45,380 nucleotides of DNA, taken from positions 1-45,380 of the forward strand of contig JAUQWW010000026.1 of NCBI GenBank assembly GCA_030834965.1, read 5' to 3'. Position 1 is the first letter of the stretch, and each line of letters opens with the position of its first letter. The position numbers and the translations under genes are program-made. Origin of the DNA: Gallionellaceae bacterium. Lineage in GTDB: Bacteria; Pseudomonadota; Gammaproteobacteria; Burkholderiales; Gallionellaceae. Under the pieces are notes generated by a model. That model saw only the letters and a program-made list of their open reading frames with translations, was not told where the DNA came from and ran no database searches. Shown here one piece after another: positions 7,544-14,416 of the stretch.

Positions 7544-8107
7544 ATGAAAACACTGCTGATCGCCGCTGTAACCCTGATCGTCCCATTCGTTACTCCAGCC
7601 GCCCATGCCGCCGACGACGCCATGCTGGGCGAGGCGCGCAAGGTGGCCACGACGTTGCCACCCAAACTGCTGGCTTCCTTGCAGGAAGAAATCAAGAAAT
7701 CCGGCCCTGAAGGTGCAATCCCGGTGTGCAAGGACATGGCGCCGAAGATGGCCGCTGAAATATCGCAGCAAACCGGCTGGAAGATCAAGCGCGTCAGCCT
7801 GAAGGTACGCAACGAAGCGCGCGCCATTCCCGACGAGTGGGAGAAAGCCGCACTCGAAGATTTTGACAAACGCGCGGCTGCCGGCGAATCGCCTGCCCAA
7901 CTGGAGAAAGGCGAGAAGATTGGCAACGAATACCGCTATGTCAAAGCGCTGCCGGTGCAGCCGCTGTGCCTGCAATGCCACGGTCCTGCGGATCAACTCA
8001 GCCCCGCCGTCAAATCCGTTCTGGGCAAGCTCTACCCCAATGATCAGGCTACCGGCTACTCCGTAGGCCAGATTCGCGGCGCAATCAGTGTGCGCAAGCC
8101 TCTGTAA
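7544..8107 (+). CDS. Periplasmic DUF3365 (Tll0287-like) haem-binding protein
   Basis: 187 residues from ATG 7544, chosen because AGGAAGAG lies 7 bases upstream and a clear signal peptide (MKTLLIAAVTLIVPFVTPAAHA) follows; an upstream in-frame ATG at 7427 would bury that signal. The DUF3365 domain covers residues ~30-185 with a single c-type haem motif CLQCH (C142, C145, H146) and C62 in the PVCKDMAP segment. Such proteins are PAS-like haem sensors or electron carriers in the periplasm. The C-terminal YSVGQIRGAISVRKPL is typical of the family. It is followed after 26 bases by a rhodanese gene, probably in one operon. Confidence 0.88.
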   Translation: MKTLLIAAVTLIVPFVTPAAHAADDAMLGEARKVATTLPPKLLASLQEEIKKSGPEGAIPVCKDMAPKMAAEISQQTGWKIKRVSLKVRNEARAIPDEWEKAALEDFDKRAAAGESPAQLEKGEKIGNEYRYVKALPVQPLCLQCHGPADQLSPAVKSVLGKLYPNDQATGYSVGQIRGAISVRKPL

Positions 8108-8133
8108 GCTGAATCACGCCAGGAGCCTCGCCC

Positions 8134-8577
8134 ATGTTTCGCTTTCTATTTGCCTGCTGCATGCTGATTGCATGCAGCAGTGTCCGTGCCGAAATCCTGG
8201 ATATCGACAACGCTGAACTGGCGTCGCTGTCTGCTTCCGGCGTTCCCGTCATCGATGTCCGTACCGCGCCTGAGTGGGAAGAAACCGGCATCGTTCCCGG
8301 CAGTTATCTGCTGACCTATTTTGACGAGCGCGGGCGCGCCGACCCGGCTGCATGGCTGGAGAAAGTGAAGGTTTTCGCCAAGCCTGAAAACCCCGTGATC
8401 GTCATTTGCCGCAGCGGCAACCGGACCAAAGCTGTAAGTCAGTTTCTCTCGCAGCAAGGCGGCTACACGAAGGTTTACAACGTCAAGCACGGCATACGCG
8501 CGTGGGTAAAAGAAGGCCGCCCGATTGCACCGGCGGCACCCGCGCTTGCGTCATGCCGCAAGGCAAAGACCTGCTGA
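8134..8577 (+). CDS. Exported single-domain rhodanese-like protein
   Basis: 147 residues with a signal peptide (MFRFLFACCMLIACSSVRA). One rhodanese domain, residues ~25-130, with IDVRTAPEWEETGIVPGS and the active-site loop VIVICRSGNRTKAV, in which C92 would carry the persulfide. It is likely a periplasmic sulfurtransferase. It sits 26 bases after the DUF3365 haem protein, so the pair may act in periplasmic sulfur or redox chemistry; that link is inference. Confidence 0.88.
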   Translation: MFRFLFACCMLIACSSVRAEILDIDNAELASLSASGVPVIDVRTAPEWEETGIVPGSYLLTYFDERGRADPAAWLEKVKVFAKPENPVIVICRSGNRTKAVSQFLSQQGGYTKVYNVKHGIRAWVKEGRPIAPAAPALASCRKAKTC

Positions 8578-8591
8578 AGCCAGCCCTGCCA

Positions 8592-9017
8592 TCAGCCGAA
8601 TAGCTTCTGCCACCAGCGCCGCCGGCTGTTGGGCAGCGGCGCTTCATCCACGATCAATGCCGGCGGAACTCTGCTCAGCACCCAGCGCGGCGGAATGCGC
8701 ACGCCGCTGGAACCGCATGAGCTGCCAAGGTTGTGCGGGTCGTATATCTTGATGAAGGAAGGCTGCTCGGGTTGGTCCGCATAGACGATTCCGCAATAAC
8801 TGTAATCGTGTTCGCGCCGCAACAGGCTGTCCACTTCAGTGATGAAGGTGTCCAGCGCAGCAGGAGTCATCGCTTGCTGCACCGGCTCGACCCCGACCAG
8901 GCTGACATACCAGCCTTCCGGATTGGCGCGCACCCGTGCCCACAGCGCATCCAGATCCGTCCATTGCAGCATGCCACGGAATGATCCGTCCATGCGCTTC
9001 AAAAATTCCTGGCTCAT
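8592..9017 (-). CDS. Conserved hypothetical protein with paired cysteine loop
   Basis: 141 residues. I do not recognise the family. Visible features: a DLDALWARVRANPEGWYVSLVG start, YCGIVYADQPEQPSFIKIYDP, then the loop GSSCGSSGVRIPPRWVLSRVPP, and a basic C-terminus (NSRRRWWQKLFG). The start ATG 9017 is chosen because AGGAG lies 5 bases before it; longer reading in the same frame runs antisense to the lipase gene and is spurious. The ATG overlaps the stop of the small exported peptide gene (ATGA), indicating translational coupling. Confidence 0.75.
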   Translation of the reverse strand: MSQEFLKRMDGSFRGMLQWTDLDALWARVRANPEGWYVSLVGVEPVQQAMTPAALDTFITEVDSLLRREHDYSYCGIVYADQPEQPSFIKIYDPHNLGSSCGSSGVRIPPRWVLSRVPPALIVDEAPLPNSRRRWWQKLFG

Positions 9018-9154
9018 GCTGCTCCTTTCGCTGTGCAGTCTGTTGCGCGGTCGTATAGCTGTTTGGCCTGACCTGAGAGTGTGTCGGCAGTGGCATGCAT
9101 GCTCGCGCCAGCCAGCATGACAGACAGAATAAAGCAGCGTATGAATTTGCTCAT
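9014..9154 (-). CDS. 46-residue predicted exported peptide, overlapping the next gene
   Basis: A short frame of 46 codons plus stop. The N-terminus MSKFIRCFILSVMLAGASMHATA has a basic start, hydrophobic core and ATA-type cleavage site, leaving a ~23-residue mature peptide DTLSGQAKQLYDRATDCTAK plus GAA with one Cys. The stop TGA overlaps the ATG of the 141-residue gene in the ATGA arrangement, and the ribosome site of that gene lies within the last codons. Both features argue for a real gene. It could alternatively be the degraded start of a longer lost gene. Confidence 0.5.
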   Translation of the reverse strand: MSKFIRCFILSVMLAGASMHATADTLSGQAKQLYDRATDCTAKGAA

Positions 9155-9224
9155 GTGTACCTAAATTGATAATGGCCTCATTGGCTCTCGACTCAGTTGC
9201 CCTGGATTGTACAATGAGCAAACT

Positions 9225-9848
9225 ATGGAAACCCTCATAATGATTCACGGTTTGTGGATGCATGGCATCGTCATGCTGCCGCAACAGCACTGGCTCACAA
9301 GGCCGGGGTTTGCCGTACGCCGGTTCTCCTACCCTACCGTGCGTCAGGGGCTGCAACACAATGCCCAAGCGCTGTCGCAGTTCGTCGCCGCAACAGGCAA
9401 CGGCAACATTCATCTCGTCGGCCATAGCCTCGGCGGTCTGGTGGCATTGCGCATGCTTGCGCAATATCCCGATCCCCGTGTGCGCAGGGTCGTGCTGATG
9501 GGATCGCCCTGCACGGGCAGCCATTGCGCCTCGGTTCTCTTGCGCACGCCAGGCCTCGCGGCAATCGTCGGGCGCTCGCTGAAAGAGTGGCTCGCTTTGC
9601 CACGCCTGCCAGTGCCCAGCCAGGTCGAGATTGGCGTGATTTCCGGCAGCCGCAGCCTGGGCCTGGGACGCCTCATTCCCGGATTGCCGCGCCCCAATGA
9701 TGGCGTCGTCTCCGTCATGGAAACACGATTGCCCGAAGCCAGGGATTCCATTACCCTTCCTGTCAGCCATACCCAGATGCTCGTGTCGCGTGCCTGCGCC
9801 GATCAGGTAGCGGCTTTTATTGGAAGCGGCAGCTTCGTACATGATTAA
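9225..9848 (+). CDS. Alpha/beta-hydrolase, triacylglycerol lipase/PGAP1-like
   Basis: 207 residues from ATG 9225 (a TTG at 9207 would add six residues and has no better ribosome site). It opens with the first strand LIMIHGLWMHG and oxyanion region, the nucleophile elbow is GHSLGG (S68), an Asp follows in NDGVVSV and a His in SHTQML, which gives the usual Ser-Asp-His triad. No signal peptide. The substrate is unknown; a lipid or ester is likely. Its stop codon overlaps the start of the following aminopeptidase gene by 8 bases, so the two are coupled. Confidence 0.85.
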   Translation: METLIMIHGLWMHGIVMLPQQHWLTRPGFAVRRFSYPTVRQGLQHNAQALSQFVAATGNGNIHLVGHSLGGLVALRMLAQYPDPRVRRVVLMGSPCTGSHCASVLLRTPGLAAIVGRSLKEWLALPRLPVPSQVEIGVISGSRSLGLGRLIPGLPRPNDGVVSVMETRLPEARDSITLPVSHTQMLVSRACADQVAAFIGSGSFVHD

Positions 9849-10914
9849 AAAACTGCTTATCATCGCCCTTGCCCTGCTGCTGGCCGGTTGTGGCAACCTT
9901 GGTTATTACGCCCAGGCGGTGGGCGGGCATCTGAAGGTGATGGGTGCCGCGCGCCCCATCGAGGAAATATTGCAGGACTCCACGACCGCTCCCGCGCTGA
10001 AGGAAGAACTCGAGCATGCCCGTGCCATCCGCGAGTTTGCGACCCGGGAACTCGCATTGCCCGACAACAACAGCTACCGCACCTACGCCGATCTTGGCCG
10101 CCCCTTCGTGGTATGGAATGTATTCGCCGTACCGGAGTTTTCTGTCGAACCGAAAAAGTGGTGCATGGCCTTCGTCGGTTGCGTCAACTACCGGGGCTAT
10201 TATGATCGCAACGAAGCCGAGCGCTACGCCGACGAACTCCGCAAGTCGGGCCTCGACGCATACGTCGGCGGAGTACCCGCCTATTCCACACTGGGATATT
10301 TCAGCGATCCGCTGCTCAACACCTTCCTGCGCCTGGGGGATACCGAGGCCGCGCGGACCATTTTTCACGAACTTGCCCATCAGCTCGTGTTCGTCGAGGG
10401 CGACTCCGTGTTCAACGAGTCCTTCGCCGCGACGGTGGAGAGCGAAGGCATACGACGCTGGTTCGCACTTAACGGAAACCTGGAACAGCAGCAGGCTTTC
10501 ACCGCGCAACAGCAGCGCAAGGCGCAATTTGTGCAACTGGTGGACGACTATCGCGGAAAGCTGGGCGCGCTTTATGCCATGCAACAACCTCCCGAAAACA
10601 TGCGGCGCGCGAAGGCAGAGATCCTGGCCGACATGCAACAGGCCTATGCCGCCAGGAAGAAGGCCTGGGGCGGCGACGCCCGCTATGACAGATGGTTTGA
10701 GCAGGATTTGAACAACGCCAAGTTCGCTTCCCTGACCCTGTACACGCAACTGGCTCCGGCCTTTGAAGCCATGCTCGAGAAGGAGGGACGCGACCTGCCG
10801 CGTTTCTACCGTCGCGTGTCCGAACTCTCACGACTGCCCAAAGCGGAGCGCCTGGCTGTGTTGAATGGCCTGGTTGCACCAGTGGCCGAAATCAAGAGTG
10901 CCATGCTCGAATAA
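9841..10914 (+). CDS. Predicted zinc aminopeptidase lipoprotein (COG4324 type)
   Basis: 357 residues. A lipoprotein signal with lipobox LLAGC (C17) anchors it to a membrane facing the periplasm. The zinc motif HELAH lies in the segment ARTIFHELAHQLVFVEGDSVFNESFA, where the downstream Glu in FNESFA is the likely third ligand; the rest (KWCMAFVGCVNYRGYY, GVPAYSTLGYFSDPLLNTF) matches the predicted aminopeptidase family. It overlaps the hydrolase gene by 8 bases. Activity has been predicted for the family rather than shown, as far as I know. Confidence 0.87.
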   Translation: MIKKLLIIALALLLAGCGNLGYYAQAVGGHLKVMGAARPIEEILQDSTTAPALKEELEHARAIREFATRELALPDNNSYRTYADLGRPFVVWNVFAVPEFSVEPKKWCMAFVGCVNYRGYYDRNEAERYADELRKSGLDAYVGGVPAYSTLGYFSDPLLNTFLRLGDTEAARTIFHELAHQLVFVEGDSVFNESFAATVESEGIRRWFALNGNLEQQQAFTAQQQRKAQFVQLVDDYRGKLGALYAMQQPPENMRRAKAEILADMQQAYAARKKAWGGDARYDRWFEQDLNNAKFASLTLYTQLAPAFEAMLEKEGRDLPRFYRRVSELSRLPKAERLAVLNGLVAPVAEIKSAMLE

Positions 10915-11096
10915 TGTACCCATGCACCGGCACATTCATTTATCCGCTGGAAAAACTCGACGCTGTCGGGGGTTTGATATCACGCATTGGCTCTGCCTGC
11001 CCCGCTCATTCCGGGTATTGGAGCCCGCAATTCGTATATTTCCGCCGTACATCATGCGAGAATAATAAAAAAGAACCCTAAGCGAGGAATCAAGCT

Positions 11097-11894
11097 ATGG
11101 ATAGTCTCATCGAGGTCAACGACCTGCATTTTTCTTATGGCCAGCTCAAGGTACTGAAGGGCATCAATCTCACGATCCCGCGCGGAAAGGTTGTCGGAAT
11201 AATGGGCACCAGCGGATGCGGGAAATCCACGTTGCTGCGCCACTTCGGCGGCCAGTTGCGCCCATTGCGGGGCAGCGTGAAATTCATGGGGCAGGTTGTT
11301 CACGAACTCGACAACGACGAGTTGTACAAGATGCGTCGGAAGATTGGCATGATGTTTCAGGTCAGCGGCTTGTTTACCGATATGTCGGTTTATGACAATC
11401 TGGCCTTCCCGTTGCGCGAGCACACCGATTTGCCGGAAGAGATCATCAAGGATCTGGTGCTGATGAAATTGCATGCCGTCGGATTGCGCAATGCCAGAAA
11501 CCTGAAGCCGAGCGAGCTGTCGGGTGGCATGGAACGCCGTGTGGCGCTGGCGCGGGCGGTCGCCACCGACCCCCCGCTGGTCATTTACGACGAGCCGTTT
11601 GCCGGACTCGACCCGATCTCACTCAATACCATTGCCAACCTGATACGCTCGCTGAACGATGCGCTCGGCACGACCTCAATCGTGGTTACCTATGACCTGA
11701 TGTCCTCACTCAAGGTCGTCGATTATTTGTACTTCATCCATAACGGCGTAGTGGCCGCGCAAGGCAGCGTAGACGAAATGCTCCATTCGCAAGACCCGTC
11801 TGTCCACCAGTTCCTGCATGCCGAGCCGGACGGCCCGATTGCCTTCCAGTACGCCAGCGAAAGTTATAACAGTGATTTGAAGATCAGGGCCTGA
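11097..11894 (+). CDS. Orphan MlaF-like ABC transporter ATPase with Tyr in place of the switch His
   Basis: 265 residues. Walker A is GTSGCGKST (residues ~37-45), the Q-loop MMFQVSGLF, the signature LSGGMERRVALARA and Walker B LVIYDEPFAGLDP are all present and match the MlaF/Ttg2A group of phospholipid-transport ATPases. The switch (H-loop) position, normally VTHD, reads VTYD here (codon TAT near 11690), and the C-terminal tail is extended to YNSDLKIRA. No mlaE permease, mlaD or mlaC gene is next to it; the next gene is on the other strand. It may be a paralog of reduced or altered activity working with a permease encoded elsewhere. Confidence 0.88.
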   Translation: MDSLIEVNDLHFSYGQLKVLKGINLTIPRGKVVGIMGTSGCGKSTLLRHFGGQLRPLRGSVKFMGQVVHELDNDELYKMRRKIGMMFQVSGLFTDMSVYDNLAFPLREHTDLPEEIIKDLVLMKLHAVGLRNARNLKPSELSGGMERRVALARAVATDPPLVIYDEPFAGLDPISLNTIANLIRSLNDALGTTSIVVTYDLMSSLKVVDYLYFIHNGVVAAQGSVDEMLHSQDPSVHQFLHAEPDGPIAFQYASESYNSDLKIRA

Positions 11895-11951
11895 TACCTT
11901 GTTCTAGTGCTGCCGGCCCAAGAAATTGCGATGCTGTCCGCATTGGCTAAC

Positions 11952-12215
11952 TCAGGGTTCGCGGAATAACTCGTCGAGCGGATTCTTGCCTGCGGGGGCG
12001 CTTGCAGAAACGCGTTTCGCCGTGAACTCTTCCTCGATGTTGTCGCGATAAAAACTCCAGGCCGCTCCCGAGCTGCTGAGCCGGCGCCAGGCATCCTCGC
12101 CAACGCCGCCGTATTGCAGCATGCTGCCGTCGTCCAGTTGCACTTTCAGCAACCGGGCGCGCGCATCGTAGCCGATGGCGCGCAGCTTTCCCGAATTGAT
12201 CTTCTTCATTTCCAT
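11952..12215 (-). CDS. KTSC-domain protein
   Basis: 87 residues. The N-terminal ~65 residues match the KTSC domain (SGKLRAIGYDARARLLKVQL, YGGVGEDAWRRLSSSGAAWSFYRDNI), a small domain named after the lysyl-tRNA synthetase C-terminal region of some bacteria; its role is not well known. A short tail ends in NPLDELFREP. The start ATG 12215 is followed by a second ATG two codons on. A decayed copy of the start of this gene lies at 14312-14362. Confidence 0.82.
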   Translation of the reverse strand: MEMKKINSGKLRAIGYDARARLLKVQLDDGSMLQYGGVGEDAWRRLSSSGAAWSFYRDNIEEEFTAKRVSASAPAGKNPLDELFREP

Positions 12216-12242
12216 GGCGGCATCCTGAGACTACTTAGGGAG

Positions 12243-13241
12243 CTATTTCGAGTCGTGCCCACTTGATTCGCTGCTAACCGGGGAAAGCACGGCAGTGGCA
12301 TCCGCGCTCTTTTCGGGATGCAGCTTGCTCGCCAGCATATCGATGTTGTTCGTCATCCACTTGAGCATGTCCTGCCACATTGCCAACTGTTCGCTTCGTG
12401 CGGGCATGACCGTGGCATTGGGCAATTCGATGGTGACGACCGGAACCTGCTTGAACAATCCGCCGTAATTGCCCAGCGAGCCGGGATACACGCCGAGGCG
12501 ATTGAGAGACAGCCTGCCGAAGCGCATGGGCTGGGGCACCGGGCCATCGTAATCGAGCAGGTTGTACGGGGCATGCACACTGATGATCATGTCCGGTCTA
12601 AATTCGTCGATCTGCGCCTCCAGCCAGCGCGTCTCGATTTCCGACCCGGCGGCCTCGCCCGGGTAGCGGCGCGGATCCCGATTAGTGCGCTTGACCCAGT
12701 AATTCTGAGCGTCCTTGTCCCAGTCCGGCGTATGGAAGTTACGGTTGATATCGACACCGTTCGCATTGTGGCGTGTGGATGGCCTTGCCTTCAGCCCATC
12801 GGGATTGGCCAGCGGAATGACCCGCCAATGGTAGAGGGCGGCATCGGGCTGCATAATCCAGCCCATCCAGCGAAAAACAATCGAGACCGAAGTGAGTTCG
12901 TCGCCGTGGATGCCGCCGATGAGCAGAATGCGTTTTTGATTTTCCGAGGCAGCGCTCTTCTTGGCGACCCCAAAGTCGCGCCATACCAGCGCGTTGCCTT
13001 GAGCAGTAAACTCTTCGGCGGCAACGAAATCCTGAGGATGACAGGAATCCGCGGAGACACTGTGCAGGCGATTGACGAGATAGGCACACCATGCATCGAT
13101 ATCGCCCTGATCCGCACGGGCCGCGGGAGATTGCAGGACTAGAACGGCAAGAAACAAAAAGTGAATAAAACGGGTCACGGATGCTGAGATGTAATCGGTT
13201 CTGAAAAAAATGGGTGGTGCCCCTGTTAGCTCTGCTCTCAT
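12243..13241 (-). CDS. M14-family zinc carboxypeptidase, MpaA-like
   Basis: 332 residues as drawn. Zinc ligands and catalytic residues of M14 peptidases are visible: HGDE in GGIHGDELTS (His and Glu), NRNFHTPDW, the third ligand His in IISVHAPYN, and the catalytic Glu in VTIELPN. The resemblance is to murein tripeptide amidase MpaA, which removes diaminopimelate from the cell-wall peptide, but here a signal segment (TRFIHFLFLAVLVLQSPAARA) predicts export. A GTG at 13178 would place this signal at the very N-terminus and may be the true start; neither start has a strong ribosome site. It lies 27 bases upstream of the KTSC gene on the same strand. Confidence 0.85.
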   Translation of the reverse strand: MRAELTGAPPIFFRTDYISASVTRFIHFLFLAVLVLQSPAARADQGDIDAWCAYLVNRLHSVSADSCHPQDFVAAEEFTAQGNALVWRDFGVAKKSAASENQKRILLIGGIHGDELTSVSIVFRWMGWIMQPDAALYHWRVIPLANPDGLKARPSTRHNANGVDINRNFHTPDWDKDAQNYWVKRTNRDPRRYPGEAAGSEIETRWLEAQIDEFRPDMIISVHAPYNLLDYDGPVPQPMRFGRLSLNRLGVYPGSLGNYGGLFKQVPVVTIELPNATVMPARSEQLAMWQDMLKWMTNNIDMLASKLHPEKSADATAVLSPVSSESSGHDSK

Positions 13242-13302
13242 GTATTGCGTGGAAACCGTGTCCCTGATTATTTGGGATAACTACCGCAAAGCGCCCCTTT
13301 GA

Positions 13303-13599
13303 TCAGGCCGCAGCCCGCTTGCGGGGCGCACGTTTGGCGTGCGTAATTGCCTGCGTTTCCTGAGTAAAAGCCAGCATACTAGCCAGCGCCTTGTTGACGG
13401 CCTCGGAGGTTGGAAATGCCTTCTGTATCTCGGGTTGCAAAACAACCACATTGCTACCCTGCATAAACTGCTTGTGATACTTCCCTCGTACACCGACACC
13501 AAGCTGCTCCCGCTTCAATTCGGGAATGTCCTGGTCATCCTTGCTTGTAGATCGTTTTTTCATATCGAGTCGCCTTTCGCGCACTAATGATTCTGACAT
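13303..13599 (-). CDS. Antitoxin of a BrnT-type toxin-antitoxin pair
   Basis: 98 residues from ATG 13599; a second start at 13563 with AAAGGCGA upstream would give 86 residues. The core YHKQFMQGSNVVVLQPEIQKAFPTSEAVNKALASML matches the small antitoxins that pair with BrnT, in which a VVL.P....FP.SEAVN.AL segment forms a ribbon-helix-helix-like DNA-binding unit. The tail AKRAPRKRAAA is basic. It overlaps the 3' end of the toxin gene by 65 bases and would be expressed with it, repressing their common promoter upstream of 13810. Confidence 0.8.
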   Translation of the reverse strand: MSESLVRERRLDMKKRSTSKDDQDIPELKREQLGVGVRGKYHKQFMQGSNVVVLQPEIQKAFPTSEAVNKALASMLAFTQETQAITHAKRAPRKRAAA

Positions 13600-13810
13600 T
13601 ATTCCTTCGTTCCGTGTGTATCACAACGAGCAGCCGCCCCTTGTTTGATATGCCGTAGGTTCGGCTTCTGTCTTCCGTTTCAGAATGGTCACAATCCGAA
13701 AATGTCAGCGCCATCGCATCGGCAAACACGCTGACGGCCTCTTCAAACGAAACGCCGTGCTTCTGCACATTGCTCTCAGCCTTCCGGTAGTCCCATTCAA
13801 ATTTAAACAC
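13535..13810 (-). CDS. brnT: BrnT-family ribonuclease toxin
   Basis: 91 residues. It starts MFKFEWDYRKAESNVQKHGVSFEEAVSVF and continues ALTFSDCDHSETEDRSRTYGIS and LLVVIHTERRNNVRIISARKATRYEKTIY, the diagnostic BrnT pattern of the RelE/ParE superfamily. The family toxin degrades RNA and stops growth until neutralised by its antitoxin. All family segments including the RIISARKAT active-site region are present, so it is probably functional. It is the first gene of the pair and overlaps the antitoxin. Confidence 0.92.
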   Translation of the reverse strand: MFKFEWDYRKAESNVQKHGVSFEEAVSVFADAMALTFSDCDHSETEDRSRTYGISNKGRLLVVIHTERRNNVRIISARKATRYEKTIYKQG

Positions 13811-13885
13811 GCATACCTCTTATGTTCAATGCAAGATTATCTCAATTGAAAAGCATCCAAAAGAAATCGTCTCTGGTACTTTTTA

Positions 13886-14230
13886 CTACGCGACATCTGG
13901 CAATGACAAGAAGATCAGCTTCACCACGTAGCCGGATGAGCGCCAGACCGGAATTATCTGCCCGTAACTCAAACCGGAAAGCGCCGTTTCGAAAGAAAAA
14001 CTCTTGCCGCGTTTCGCATAATCCGCTATCGCCTCCAGCATCAACCGCCCCGCCTTGAACACAGCCAGCTCGGGCGCAAAAGGCGACAGTCCGGCGGCGA
14101 TCAGATCGGCGTTCACGAAGTTGGGCAACTCCGCATCCGTCGGCAGGAACTCGCGCGCAAAGGTCGTCTTCCCCGCGCCGTTCGGCCCGGCAATGATGAC
14201 GATGCGTTTGTTGTGTGCCGAAGTATTCAT
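13886..14230 (-). pseudogene. Truncated zeta-toxin-like kinase
   Basis: 114 residues against the usual ~190-200 for this chromosomal zeta-toxin family. Walker A GPNGAGKTTFAREFLP is intact, followed by NFVNADLIAAGLSPF and SFETALSGLSYGQIIPVWRSSGYVVKLIFLSLP, after which the frame stops (VA then TAG). In full-length relatives the sequence goes on with the arginine-rich lid region; no continuation is visible in any frame before the BrnT promoter region at 13811. It is thus a 3'-deleted remnant, probably inactive since the phosphate-contacting arginines are lost. Confidence 0.75.
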
Positions 14231-14311
14231 GCTTTTTCATCGTATCGCAAAACAACAATTGCGAAGCGGACCCCTGTAGTTGGCATCAATGGAGTCTGAC
14301 CCCATCGATAC

Positions 14312-14362
14312 TTGATCTTCTTCATTTCTATGGTGGTATTCTGGAGCTTTTTCGGGCCTGGA
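14312..14362 (-). pseudogene. Decayed second copy of the KTSC gene start
   Basis: The 16 bases TTGATCTTCTTCATTT are identical at 14312 and at 12196, and similarity continues across ATGGTGGTATTCTG against ATGGCGGCATCCTG and, after a ~13-base gap, GGAGCTTTTTCGGG against GGAGCTATTTCGAG. On the minus strand it would read MKKI at the second Met of the KTSC gene, while the first ATG has become ATA, and then it runs into unrelated sequence containing GGGGTCAGACTCCATTGA. Confidence 0.55.
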
Positions 14363-14416
14363 ATCTTTAGCTACATGCTTTAGCTGTTCGAATTTCGGAG
14401 AGGAAAAATATGCAGG

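Noticed and set aside
8592-9896. 434-codon minus-strand frame
   Set aside because: Only the last 141 codons, from ATG 9017, look like protein; the rest is antisense to the lipase gene and contains the exported peptide in another frame.
13842-14258. 138-codon frame overlapping the zeta toxin gene
   Set aside because: Different frame from the Walker A-containing protein and without any family similarity.
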